A stretch of 64,000 bases of DNA from an uncultured bacterium (GCA_938014885.1 CALLQI010000024.1:62001-126000); one strand, 5' to 3'. Shown: positions 40,608-49,258, counted from the stretch's first letter. The notes: generated by a model from the sequence alone, not told the origin. Numbers and translations: made by a program.

Positions 40608-43600
40608 GGTTTGCCTCCCGGGTTGTTTCCGTGCCTGTCGCCTATCTCTTTACGAACTTTCCGCATGGCCGACAGCAGGCCACCCGATTCCGCGGCGTCA
40701 GCAGCCTTTGCCGGTGCGGCCGGCTTTGCCGATTGGGCAGGCGGCGGTGCAACCGGGGCCGGCGGCGGTGCAACTGGGGCGGGTGGCAAAGCAACTGGCG
40801 TCGGCGGCGGCGGGGCCTGGTACTGGCGCCCGCTGGCGGCGGGCAGCGGCTTGCTGCGGTCTTGCAGCGTGCTTCGCACGCGATCGAACGCCGCGCGGGC
40901 GGAAAGCACGCGCTCTTCCTGGGCGCGGCGGCGGGCTGCTTCTTCGCGCCGCCACACGCTGGGGAAACGCCGCGCGCCGATGTATGCGAACAGGCCGGCC
41001 ACAGCGATCAGCAACAGCCATTGCACCGGGCGGATCGTTTCGATCGCGCCTTCGGGGTCAAAGTCGGCCAGTTCGCGGGCTGACCCTACGATGGCCCCGC
41101 GCGATGCCACGGCCAGCGTCTTCAGCGCGCCGGTGTCGGCGGGCCGGGTCAATAACTCATCGATGGGTACGAATACCTTGCTTTCGCGCGCCACCAGGCG
41201 CTCTTCGCCGCCTGCCGGCCGCTCGCGTACCCGTGCCTGGTAAGTGCCTGAGCCCGCTCGCGGGAACTGCACACGGTAGCTGCCGCTGCCCACCGGCAAC
41301 ACGGGCACAGGCATGATGGTGCCGTCCGGAAGCTCGATTTCGGCGGCGGGGTTGGCCAGGGTGCGCGGGTTGCCCTGCTGGTCAAAGAAATCAAGCACCA
41401 GCCCGGGCCCCTGCAGCCCGCTAAGCCATTCGCTTTCGACGCCGCCGATCACTTCCGCGTCGGGTTTCAACCAGCCGATCCAGCGCTGCCACAGCTCATC
41501 AAAACCGTCCCAGGCCAGCCAGCGGTCGGCCCAGCGGTCGCGCGCGTCACTGGTGAAGGCCAGCGCCTTGCCCAGTTCAATGCGCCAGCTTGCCAGCAGC
41601 GGGCGTTCCTTGTCTTTGTCAGCCCACAGCCACACCTGTGCTTCGGGCCGTGCCGTGGTGGCCACGTAGCCCAGCAACTCAGGCGTGGGGGCAGCCTCAA
41701 AGTCAAAGCCCTCGGTCAGGGTGCCGCCCAGCCCGTGCCTCGGGCGAAAAGGGTCCTCGCGGATAAAGTTGCCCGCCGAAAGCGCTGCTTCGCGCGTGAA
41801 TATTGCCGGAAGGTCGGCTGCATCGGAAACCAGGAAGAAGCGGCCCTGTCCGGCCTCAGCCAGTTCGCGCAGGAAGGGGATGTCGTCGCCCTGGCCCAGC
41901 GCGATGGTGCTGACGGTGATCTTTTCTTCCAGCGCCAGTTTGGCGGCTTCCTCTACCAGGGGCAGCCAGTCGCGGCGCTTGCTTGAGTTGGGCGCCCACG
42001 AGACTTCGGCGTCCGCCGCGTCGGCGAAGATCACGATGTGGCGCGTGGTGGCCTCCTGGCTGCGGAGCGCCGCTGCAGCCTCGCGCAGTGCGACGTCGGT
42101 GTAGATGCCGCCGCCGCCGACCGTGTTGGTACGCGCGATGTTGGCGGCCCCGTCCTTGGCGGCTTTGTCGGGCAGCGGGGCAAACGGAATGATCCACTGG
42201 CCCCGCGTATCGACGCTGAGCATGCCGAACAAGCTGTCATTCTGCACCAGCTTCACGGTGCGCGCGCAGCCTTCGTTGGCCAATTCCATTTTCGTGTACT
42301 GGCCGACTTCGGCCGACATGCTGCCGCTGCGGTCAAGGGCCACCACCAGCGCCGGTATCTGCTTGCGGCCCTTTTCGACCACGTCGCAGGTCACGGGCAT
42401 GACTTTCTCAATTGCTGTTTCGTAGTAGCCGCCGGGCGCGTAGCTGTTGGGACCGCCGATTACGCACAGCCCGCCGCCGTCGCGCACGAAACGCTCAATC
42501 AACTGGTGCTGCGTGGTGGTGAAGTCCGTGGCCGGCACGTCGCTGAGTACCAGCACCTGATAGCGCGCGAACTCGGCCATTTCCGACGGCAGCAGCGCCG
42601 CCGGGCCTGTCACCACGTCGGTGCCGCCGCGCCGCAGCGCACGCAGCAGCGCGGGTTCAGGCCCGGTGCTTCCGTGCAGCACCAGCACGCGGGCCTGGCC
42701 CGTGCCGCGCAGCGACTGCTTCAGCACGTCGTTCTGCGGCAGCCTGTTCTGCGGCGCCAGCAGGGCCACCTCAACAACGTACGCTGAGGCCGGGTTTGCC
42801 GGTACCACTCGCAGATGCACGGGATTGCGGCCGGCACCAAGGCGCAGGCTGCCGTCCGGCCCCATGCGTTCGGTGCTGACCGATTTTGCGGGCTCGCCGT
42901 TGACCTTCACTTCAAGGCGGGCGCTTTGGACCACGGTGGAGTAGATTTCCACGTCGATGGCGATCACCCGCTGTTCATTGCCCGCCAGCCGCAGCGTGAA
43001 GTTGGAAATGGCGGCTTCCGGAAGCGGGCTTGACGCGACGGGCAATGCAAAGACGCGCAGACCGCCGGCGCGGGCCTGACGGGCGACATCGCCGCCGTAT
43101 TTGTCGGCACTGTCGTGGCCGTCTCCCAGCACCAGTGCAAAGGCGGCGCTTCCGGGCGGGCTTTGCCTTGCAGCCAGTTCAAGTGCCGGCCCCAGCCAGG
43201 TTTCGTCTGACGGCGCGCGTTCCGGCAGGGTCAGCAGATCGGGCAGTTCGCGCGCGGGGGTGGGGGGCAGCAACAGTTCGGGTTCGGCACCGAAGCTGAT
43301 GACGCCGACTGAGTCATGTTCGCCCAGCGAATTCTTGAGGTCCTGCATCACGCTGGGCAGCAAACGCTCGGTACCTGTGCCCACGGACAACGACCGATCC
43401 ACCAGGATCCAGACGACGCGCGATTCTCCCTGCACCTGCCAGTGCGGCGAGACGGCAATCAGGATCAGCGCCGCAATGGCAGCGGCCAGACCGGCCCCGC
43501 CGATCACGCGGCGCAATGCGGGTAGCGGCGTGGAAGTCGCCAGCAGCAGCCACACCGCGGCCGCGATCGCGGGCAGGGCGGTCAGAAGCAGCCATGGATT

Positions 43601-43621
43601 GTCGAGTCCGGGTGCCTGCAA
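40604..43621 (-). CDS. Large VWA-domain membrane protein with glutamine-amidotransferase-like domain
   Basis: A 1005-aa protein. Two N-terminal helices (WLLLTALPAIAAAVWLLL and VIGGAGLAAAIAALILIAV) precede a first VWA domain with WILVDRSLSVGTG (MIDAS DxSxS). An Ig-like region and a GATase-like domain follow: VLVLSDVPATDFTTTQ, then RDGGGLCVIGGPNSYAPGGY, with no obvious catalytic Cys. A second VWA domain has LVVALDRSGSMSAEV. Beta domains come next, then a C-terminal helix (VQWLLLIAVAGLFAYIGARR) and a Pro/Ala-rich cytoplasmic tail. This is the architecture of proteins found at the end of MoxR-DUF58-Bat-like clusters in Planctomycetes and relatives; no MoxR or DUF58 gene is here. The VWA domains should face the periplasm. 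Confidence 0.85.
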   Translation of the reverse strand: MQAPGLDNPWLLLTALPAIAAAVWLLLATSTPLPALRRVIGGAGLAAAIAALILIAVSPHWQVQGESRVVWILVDRSLSVGTGTERLLPSVMQDLKNSLGEHDSVGVISFGAEPELLLPPTPARELPDLLTLPERAPSDETWLGPALELAARQSPPGSAAFALVLGDGHDSADKYGGDVARQARAGGLRVFALPVASSPLPEAAISNFTLRLAGNEQRVIAIDVEIYSTVVQSARLEVKVNGEPAKSVSTERMGPDGSLRLGAGRNPVHLRVVPANPASAYVVEVALLAPQNRLPQNDVLKQSLRGTGQARVLVLHGSTGPEPALLRALRRGGTDVVTGPAALLPSEMAEFARYQVLVLSDVPATDFTTTQHQLIERFVRDGGGLCVIGGPNSYAPGGYYETAIEKVMPVTCDVVEKGRKQIPALVVALDRSGSMSAEVGQYTKMELANEGCARTVKLVQNDSLFGMLSVDTRGQWIIPFAPLPDKAAKDGAANIARTNTVGGGGIYTDVALREAAAALRSQEATTRHIVIFADAADAEVSWAPNSSKRRDWLPLVEEAAKLALEEKITVSTIALGQGDDIPFLRELAEAGQGRFFLVSDAADLPAIFTREAALSAGNFIREDPFRPRHGLGGTLTEGFDFEAAPTPELLGYVATTARPEAQVWLWADKDKERPLLASWRIELGKALAFTSDARDRWADRWLAWDGFDELWQRWIGWLKPDAEVIGGVESEWLSGLQGPGLVLDFFDQQGNPRTLANPAAEIELPDGTIMPVPVLPVGSGSYRVQFPRAGSGTYQARVRERPAGGEERLVARESKVFVPIDELLTRPADTGALKTLAVASRGAIVGSARELADFDPEGAIETIRPVQWLLLIAVAGLFAYIGARRFPSVWRREEAARRRAQEERVLSARAAFDRVRSTLQDRSKPLPAASGRQYQAPPPPTPVALPPAPVAPPPAPVAPPPAQSAKPAAPAKAADAAESGGLLSAMRKVRKEIGDRHGNNPGGKP

Positions 43622-43627
43622 GGCCGG

Positions 43628-44872
43628 CTATTCCTCCGTGCCGACATCGCCGGTGTAGGGGCGGGCGTGCGCCTGCGCAGCCCTCGACGACAGGCGGCAG
43701 TACGCAATCACGGCCTGGAAGCGGCGGTCGCTGCTGAGGGCGGCAAACGTGTCATCAACCAGAGCCAGCAGCATCGGGGAACTACTGGATTCCATCGACT
43801 CTTCAAGCGCGTACAGGGCTTCACCCTGCTCATTCATCTGCATCAGGATGCGCGCGCGCAGGTAGTGCGCCTGCGACAGCATGGCGTCGTCGGCTGCGGC
43901 TGCCGTGCGCAGCACCGTTTCAAGGCGTTCCAGGGCCACTTTGAAATCGCCAAGCGCCACGGTTTGCAGCGCCACGATCGGCACATGAATGAACAGTTCT
44001 GCCCCGCCGCCGCGCCCGCGATTGCCGCTTTCCATGTCGGAGATCAGTCGGTCCACCAGCGCGGGCTTGCCCTGGCGCGCAAAAAATGTCGCGAGTTCCA
44101 GCGTGACCGGCGAAAACTGGCGATAGCCCCACCACCAGTTCTGCTGCTCGGCTTCCAGTTGGGCCAGGTCGCCCATTTCCTGCATCAACTGCGCGGGGTG
44201 GCGTTCGGCGAGTGCGGCGATGACCAGCCCGCCCCACTGCAGGAAACCCGATGATTCCGACGGCATGCCGTAGTAGTAGTAGCGCGTCGAGGAAATGTCT
44301 TCGCGGATATCGCCGGATGCCTGCCGCACCAGTTTGAACATCGTGTCGGTCAGGTCGATCTGCAGCGAGTCAAGCTCAGTGAATCGTGCCTTGAAGGGCA
44401 GCCGCAGCGGGTTCACGGCCATGTCGCGGATGCAGCAATTGCGGATGTGATCGTGCACCAGCAGCTCAATGGCCTTGCGGCGTGACAGCGCGTCGATCTG
44501 GTCATGGCTGAGTTTTTGCAGCGCGGACAGCCCGTCGCGGCCGAAGGCCCGCAGTGCCGTGGTCGCGGCACTGCTTACGCCGGAGTCCAGGTCGCCCACG
44601 AAGCGCGCGATCAGCGCCACGTCGGCATTGTCTTTGTTCTCGCCCAGCAGAACCAGCGCGCGCACCACGCGCGGCGCATTGCGCTGCTCTGTGCTCGCGG
44701 CCAGTACGCCGCGGCAGTGGGCCAGCAGTTCCGGCTTGGAAAGGGCGGCTTCCGCATTCGCGCGATCAATGGCAACCGGTGAATCCAGGCCGCTGTTGGC
44801 GGCCTGGGCGGCCAGGTCAGCGGCCGTCAGCAGCAAGCCGGTCAGCAAGATACATCGGAGCAACCTCGACAA
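43628..44872 (-). CDS. Exported HEAT/TPR-like protein, paralog of the upstream gene product
   Basis: About 414 aa if started at the TTG at 44872, which gives a signal peptide SRLLRCILLTGLLLTAADLAAQA. The frame is open to 44953 but contains no ATG there. The mature N-terminus LDSPVAIDRANAEAALSKPELLA resembles LDSPVAVERAQATLDMAALEINLA of the upstream product, so the two genes are paralogous at least there. The body is helical (HEAT-like: VALIARFVGDLDSGVSSAATTALRAFG) and the end is TPR-like (YLRARILMQMNEQGEALYALEESM). Its 5' end overlaps the upstream gene by about 56 nt and the VWA gene follows after 6 nt. Confidence 0.7.
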   Translation of the reverse strand: MSRLLRCILLTGLLLTAADLAAQAANSGLDSPVAIDRANAEAALSKPELLAHCRGVLAASTEQRNAPRVVRALVLLGENKDNADVALIARFVGDLDSGVSSAATTALRAFGRDGLSALQKLSHDQIDALSRRKAIELLVHDHIRNCCIRDMAVNPLRLPFKARFTELDSLQIDLTDTMFKLVRQASGDIREDISSTRYYYYGMPSESSGFLQWGGLVIAALAERHPAQLMQEMGDLAQLEAEQQNWWWGYRQFSPVTLELATFFARQGKPALVDRLISDMESGNRGRGGGAELFIHVPIVALQTVALGDFKVALERLETVLRTAAAADDAMLSQAHYLRARILMQMNEQGEALYALEESMESSSSPMLLALVDDTFAALSSDRRFQAVIAYCRLSSRAAQAHARPYTGDVGTEE

Positions 44873-46259
44873 ACCAGGCGCGGAAGGGCTCAAAGCCCTG
44901 CATCGGGCGTAGGTCGCCGTCCTCAAGCATCCACTGGAAGTCTTTGTACCCATGCGAAACGGCCTTCTTCAGGCTTTCGTGACCGGCGCTCAGCTTCAAT
45001 TGCAGGGCCTGGGCGCACGCCAGATTATAGTAGACCGCACCCATGTATGACGACAGGGAAACCCTGGTGCGGCTGTCCGTCTTTGCCATTTGCGCCAGCG
45101 CGTCATTGATCATGGTTTGCCACTGGGCCTCGGCACCGGCGTGGTCGCCACGCCGCAGCAACAGGTGCGCGATTTCGTTGGCCGCCTGCAGGTCCGGCCG
45201 CGCGGAGGGCCGGGCGGTGACGTTGGGGCCGGCTTCAACCACGGCATCAAGCTGTGTGCGCAATGCGGCGATGCGCGCGTCCAGCAGCTCGGGGTCACCG
45301 AAGCGTGCGAGCGTAATCTCGATCTCGACCCGCACCAGCGAGGTGTCAGAGGCCACCGCGAAGCTGGGCTCAGGCTCAAACAGCAACAGGGACAGGTACG
45401 CCTGCTTCAGCAGCGGGATGTGCCGTGGCCCATGGTCAGATTCGGCCAGTGCCCGTGCGGCCGCGGCGCGCACCTGGTTGGCAACCTCGAGTGCCGCAAT
45501 GAACTGGCCGCGTTTCAGTTGCGCCTGCGCGGCCTGCACGCGCTGGCTGTATTCCATGGTGTGCAGGTACAGGCTGGCGGCCTCAAAGCCTTCGTTGCTG
45601 CGGATCAACTGGGCCCATGCCGACGAGTGCATGCGTTCGGCGTCAATGCCGCGGTCGAGCCTGCGGCGCACGGATTCATTCAGGGTTTCAGCCCAAGCGG
45701 CTTCCATGGCCAGCAGCGACACCAGTTGATTGTCGAGCAGTTCGGTGCCGCGAGCGCGCAGGGCATCGAATTGCCCGTCGAAACGGCCGGGCTTGAGTTG
45801 CGCGTCCAGCAGCAGGTCGGCCACATCGCGGCGCATGCGGCGCTCGAGGTAGGCATCCCAGTGCGGGGCGAATGTGTCGTCAAGTTCGGCGCGGTAGCCG
45901 TGCAGGTCGTGCCATGCAAGCTGGTCCAGGTAGATGCGAGCGCCCAGGTGCATGCGGCTGTCGTCGCCGGCCAATGCTTCGGCGGCCTGCTTGCGCAGAC
46001 CGGTGTCGTGCAGGCGCGCGGCCACCTTGAACATGCCCACGCGCTGCTGGACTGAGGCCGTGCGCCACGCCAGGCGCATTTCCTGCGCCAGGTTGATCTC
46101 AAGCGCCGCCATATCGAGTGTGGCCTGCGCGCGTTCCACGGCTACGGGCGAGTCAAGCAGCGCCAGGCAGTCTTCAAAGGCATCGGACTGCGCATGCAGG
46201 ATGGCAGGAAACAGCAGGCTGAAGAGGACCGTCAGCCAAGCGGGAGGCGAATGTGACAT
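44817..46259 (-). CDS. Exported TPR-like protein, first gene of the VWA operon
   Basis: A 480-aa protein. The ATG has an excellent AGGAGGTGA 5-7 nt upstream. MSHSPPAWLTVLFSLLFPAILHAQ is a signal peptide. The mature protein is almost entirely helical. The C-terminal 120 residues look like TPRs ending in VYYNLACAQALQLKLSAGHESLKKAVSHGYKDFQWM, a pattern frequent in TPR proteins that end DxxxLxPLxxxPxF (here DLRPMQGFEPF). It heads an operon of two paralogous exported helical proteins, a double-VWA membrane protein and a lipoprotein. All act outside the cytoplasm, so they may form one envelope complex. Confidence 0.75.
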   Translation of the reverse strand: MSHSPPAWLTVLFSLLFPAILHAQSDAFEDCLALLDSPVAVERAQATLDMAALEINLAQEMRLAWRTASVQQRVGMFKVAARLHDTGLRKQAAEALAGDDSRMHLGARIYLDQLAWHDLHGYRAELDDTFAPHWDAYLERRMRRDVADLLLDAQLKPGRFDGQFDALRARGTELLDNQLVSLLAMEAAWAETLNESVRRRLDRGIDAERMHSSAWAQLIRSNEGFEAASLYLHTMEYSQRVQAAQAQLKRGQFIAALEVANQVRAAAARALAESDHGPRHIPLLKQAYLSLLLFEPEPSFAVASDTSLVRVEIEITLARFGDPELLDARIAALRTQLDAVVEAGPNVTARPSARPDLQAANEIAHLLLRRGDHAGAEAQWQTMINDALAQMAKTDSRTRVSLSSYMGAVYYNLACAQALQLKLSAGHESLKKAVSHGYKDFQWMLEDGDLRPMQGFEPFRAWFVEVAPMYLADRLAADGR

Positions 46260-46530
46260 GGCGTCACCTCCTGCCCCGTACCTGTAGATTCAGGACTTGG
46301 GGCGACCGCTCTCCTGCAGATATTAACGATCATGCAGGGGGCGCGAGTCCAGAGAATTCCCTCTGGAGGCGGGTTTCGGAGGAATCGGGTCGCGAGGCGA
46401 CAACCAGTTCTTAGCACTTCTGCGTACGCGAATCAGATGCGGCTGCGGATGTACCCATTTTCTGATCGGCGCATTCGGTGCGATTGCTTCAGCCAAAAGG
46501 TGGGAAAAAGCCGTGCGGGGTGTGGGGTTC

Positions 46531-46831
46531 GGTGTCCGGTGCCCGGTGCTTGGTGCCCGGTGCTTGGTGCCCGGTGCTCGGTGCTCGGTGCTCGGTGCTT
46601 GGTGCCCCGTGCTTGGCGCCCGGTGCTTGGTGCCCGGTGCTCGGTGCTCGGTGCTTGGTGCCCCGTGCTTGGTGCCCGGTGCTTGGTGCTCCGTGTCTGG
46701 TGCTGCGTGCTTGGTGCTCGGTGCCCGGTGCTTGGTGCTCAGTGCTTGGTGCTCAGTGCTTGGTGCTCCGTGCTCCGTGCTTGGTGCTCCGTGCTCCGTG
46801 CTCCGTGCTCCGTGCTTGGTTGTCGGTTGTC
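46531..46831. repeat. Heptanucleotide minisatellite, about 43 units of (G/C)GTGCYY
   Basis: About 43 consecutive 7-nt units, mainly GGTGCTT, GGTGCTC, GGTGCCC and CGTGCTC, run for about 301 bp without interruption. Since 7 is not a multiple of 3, all three forward frames stay open and give spurious Cys/Leu/Val/Arg-rich ORFs. It lies in the 810-bp gap between two minus-strand genes. Confidence 0.97.
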
Positions 46832-46844
46832 AGGCAGCCCGGGC

Positions 46845-47000
46845 CGCACGCCAGCACCAGACGCCGCACGCCAGACGCCGCACTCGAGATGCCGCACGCC
46901 AGCACCAGACGCCGCACGCCAGACCCCGCACGCCAGACGCCGCACGCCAGATGCCGCACACCAGACCCCGCACACAAGACGCCGCACGCCACTGTCCCGG
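46845..47000. repeat. Tandem array of GCCGCAC/GCCAGAC heptamers
   Basis: About 20 heptamers alternate between GCCGCAC and GCCAGAC/GCCAGCA-type units, with some degeneration. The 14-nt composite GCCGCACGCCAGAC is, apart from one base, the reverse complement of the array unit at 39856-39925. Confidence 0.9.
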
Positions 47001-47032
47001 CACACGGGAGCCGGGGCCCGGGACGCCTTTAT

Positions 47033-47053
47033 CCCCAAGCCCCAAGCCCCAAG
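47033..47053. repeat. Tandem heptamer CCCCAAG (3 units)
   Basis: Three exact CCCCAAG units end 16 nt before the stop codon of the next minus-strand gene. Confidence 0.9.
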
Positions 47054-47069
47054 TCCGCCCCCCGCCCGC

Positions 47070-47981
47070 CTACTTCGCCATGGCTGCGAGCGCGGCTTCT
47101 ACGCTTTTGTGGTCTTTGGTATTGGCGCGTACCAGCAGCTTGTTGCCGCCTGGGCTTAGTGCCACGCTGACTTCTGTCTGGTCGGATTGTTTGACGATGT
47201 ACTTGCCTTCCAGCGACGTGACTGTGCTGCCAGTGCGCGTGAACAGTTCATCCAGAGCGCGCTTGGCGTCGGCCGCATTGATGCCGGCGGGCGGGCTGTA
47301 GCTGCGCACGAAGGCCTCGCCGCTTGCGCCTTCGCGGTCTGCCTGCGAGATCAGCCGCATCATCTGGCGCAACGCGTCTACGCGGCCGCTGAGCAGCACG
47401 CCGTGCCCGCTGGCGCGCATGTAGTAGCGGCCGCTGCGGCCGAAATCGCGCCACATGTCAGCCAGCTGGTTGCCGTTGGACCTTTCGCTGTACAGCAGCA
47501 TCGACGCCCAGTCCGACTCATCCAGCCCGTCCAGCGAGTTGCCCTCAAGCGCGGTGGCGTACTCGTGCGCTTCCGCAAGCCGCACCACCCGCAGGGTCGG
47601 CGTCGAGAAGCCGGTGAGGGTCAGGTCCGATGAGGCCAGCAGGTCCGACACATACAGCGGGATTTCGGCCGTGGTCACCACCACTCCTTCATCCGGGGCC
47701 ACGTACGTGAGCGTGTTGCGGGTCTGCTCGGTGGCGTAGCGGCTGTACACGACGCGCTTGCCAACAACTGAGGCCAGTCCGCCGACAAGGTCTTCCACCT
47801 TGATTGTTCCGCGGCCATGGATGCGCCATGAACGCTTGCCGCCGTCGACAATCACTTCAAACGGGAGTTGCGTCTTGCTGCCCAGCGGCAGCCGCACGGG
47901 CTTATCGTCCTGGGCCGCAACGAAGGCGGTGATGGCGACCACGCAAACGGCGGCCGCAACGAACATGGAAATCCAGCGCAT
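47070..47981 (-). CDS. Exported secretin-N-domain-like protein (second of a paralogous pair)
   Basis: A 303-aa protein from the ATG at 47981, with AGGAG 6 nt upstream. MRWISMFVAAAVCVVAITAFVAAQ is a signal peptide. SWRIHGRGTIKVEDLVGGLASVVGKRVVYS matches the STN/secretin-N0 pattern. Later LLSGRVDALRQMMRLISQADRE looks like a secretin N1 module (strand, then helix). The C-terminal KLLVRANTKDHKSVEAALAAM resembles the end of the upstream product (RLLVRARSVRHNEVAQAVAAL), so the two are paralogs. No pore-forming secretin domain is present. It could be a free-standing periplasmic adaptor. Confidence 0.7.
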   Translation of the reverse strand: MRWISMFVAAAVCVVAITAFVAAQDDKPVRLPLGSKTQLPFEVIVDGGKRSWRIHGRGTIKVEDLVGGLASVVGKRVVYSRYATEQTRNTLTYVAPDEGVVVTTAEIPLYVSDLLASSDLTLTGFSTPTLRVVRLAEAHEYATALEGNSLDGLDESDWASMLLYSERSNGNQLADMWRDFGRSGRYYMRASGHGVLLSGRVDALRQMMRLISQADREGASGEAFVRSYSPPAGINAADAKRALDELFTRTGSTVTSLEGKYIVKQSDQTEVSVALSPGGNKLLVRANTKDHKSVEAALAAMAK

Positions 47982-48071
47982 GGTGAGCTCCTGAGCTATG
48001 GGGTGACGAACAAAGGCGAGCGTGGCTCGCCTTTGGTACGCACGATGAGATGCTTCGTTGGACAAAAGCCG

Positions 48072-48863
48072 CTACTTCAGGGCGGCCACAGCCTGAGCGA
48101 CTTCGTTGTGGCGCACAGAGCGTGCCCGCACCAGCAAGCGGTTTGCGCCTTCCTGCAGAGAAAGTGTCAGCTCACGATTCGCGATATCGGTGGCAAACAG
48201 TGCCGTCAGGGTCTTCAGGATGCTTGCGGCATCGGCACCCTCGGGCAGGTCGTAGCCCTTGACTTCAGTGGCTGCGCCGGCGTCCATTTCACGGATTGCC
48301 TTTGCAAGTTCCTTCAGGCGGTCGGCGCGTTTCGTCACCGTCACGCAATTGCGCCCTTGCAGGACGCTGCCGCCCTGGCGCGACACAAGGTTCTGGACCG
48401 TGGCGCGAATCTCATGGGGAAAGGCGTGTTCCAGCGCGATAACCACAGTGCACCACTGCCATGACTTGGCTGATTCAAACTCTTTCTCGTTCATGGTCGG
48501 GGCAAAGTTCGTGGCCTCGGCCAGAGGTTGCACGGTGTATTGCCCGGCGCCCCTGGCGAAGATCGCCATGCGTACGGACTCGAGCGAATTGGCGACCAGC
48601 ATGTCAATCTGATCGCCCTGAAGGCGCAGGTTGGCACTTGTGATCGAGATGTCGGTGCCGGCCAGCCGGCGCTCGTCGAACACGACGTTAAGGTCGCGCG
48701 ACTTGGAGTAAGCCTGCAGCATGTCCACGAGCCGGATGTTGCTGGGGTTGGCGATACTCCAGACCGATTCATCACCGGTACCTTCTACCTGGATCTTGGC
48801 CTCTTGCGCGTGGGCGGCCGTGGCCATGACGCCCAGGATGGTGAACAGCAGCAGTGTTTTCAT
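48072..48863 (-). CDS. Exported secretin-N-domain-like protein (first of a paralogous pair)
   Basis: A 263-aa protein. MKTLLLFTILGVMATAAHAQ is a signal peptide. VWSIANPSNIRLVDMLQAYSKSRDLNVVFD is an STN/N0-like module. VVIALEHAFPHEIRATVQNLVSRQGGSVLQGRNCVTVTKRADRLKELAKAIREMD is a good match to the secretin N1/N2 pattern. The protein stops before any secretin pore domain. The gene is preceded by a leader of nearly 390 nt with a shared promoter motif, a micro-ORF and a hairpin. The paralogous second gene follows after 90 nt. Confidence 0.75.
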   Translation of the reverse strand: MKTLLLFTILGVMATAAHAQEAKIQVEGTGDESVWSIANPSNIRLVDMLQAYSKSRDLNVVFDERRLAGTDISITSANLRLQGDQIDMLVANSLESVRMAIFARGAGQYTVQPLAEATNFAPTMNEKEFESAKSWQWCTVVIALEHAFPHEIRATVQNLVSRQGGSVLQGRNCVTVTKRADRLKELAKAIREMDAGAATEVKGYDLPEGADAASILKTLTALFATDIANRELTLSLQEGANRLLVRARSVRHNEVAQAVAALK

Positions 48864-49009
48864 GGTGGACTCCTGTTGGGGAAAGAGAACTGCAACTGTG
48901 CTGGTTAACGCCGCTTTTCAGGTCGCGCCGAGAGTTTCCCGCGCCGGCCTCTCGGATACGCGCATACGCCGGGGTGCATCTCGGGATCAGGAAGTCCGCA
49001 AATGCAGCG

Positions 49010-49033
49010 AGGCAGCCTCTCCCGAGGCTGCCT
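49010..49033 (-). promoter_or_regulatory. Leader hairpin upstream of the secretin-N-like gene pair
   Basis: A perfect 10-bp stem AGGCAGCCTC / GAGGCTGCCT closed by a 4-nt loop; a flanking G-C pair extends it. It lies between the micro-ORF at 49096-49134 and the gene start at 48863 and is not followed by a U-tract on the minus strand, so an attenuator or protein-binding role is as likely as termination. Confidence 0.55.
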
Positions 49034-49095
49034 CTTTCTGCGATATGTTTTTCGCAGGGGATGGGCTGGAACTAGCCAAGCCCGTCGGTCAAAGG

Positions 49096-49134
49096 CTAGA
49101 CGAGCCCCCCACATTGTTGACTGCTTGAACTCAC
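49096..49134 (-). CDS. 12-codon micro-ORF with extended Shine-Dalgarno
   Basis: GTG start at 49134, encoding (M)SSSSQQCGGLV. It is preceded by AAAGGAGGTGATC (49148-49136), complementary over 13 nt to the canonical 3' end of 16S rRNA, at optimal spacing. It lies in the leader of the gene at 48863. It may be a leader peptide. The ribosome-binding site is far stronger than those of most genes in the window. Confidence 0.4.
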   Translation of the reverse strand: MSSSSQQCGGLV

Positions 49135-49258
49135 AGATCACCTCCTTTCGCATGGGTCGGGGAAGGTTGAGTGCCGTAAGGCCGTCCTCAACGATCCGAT
49201 CTGTTACGCCCGCGTCCGGGCCCTGTGCCCAAGCCCTTGTCTGGCCTGAACAAACGAA

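Noticed and set aside
46845..47000. CRISPR-like regularly repeated array
   Set aside because: Units are contiguous 7/14-mers without spacers of constant length, and no cas gene is in the window.
46332..47301. Three long forward open frames (230-275 codons) rich in Cys, Leu, Val and Arg
   Set aside because: They arise because 7-nt and 14-nt tandem repeats keep all frames open; there is no ribosome-binding site and the predicted proteins are pure repeat translation.
49134..49150. 3' end of a 16S rRNA gene (GATCACCTCCTTT on the plus strand)
   Set aside because: Only this short string matches; the preceding bases do not resemble the conserved 16S 3' helix, so it is better read as a Shine-Dalgarno on the minus strand.
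48905..49153. 82-codon minus-strand ORF starting MRKEVICEFK
   Set aside because: Its ATG precedes the strong Shine-Dalgarno rather than following it, and the product is Arg/Pro-rich with no similarity I can recognise.
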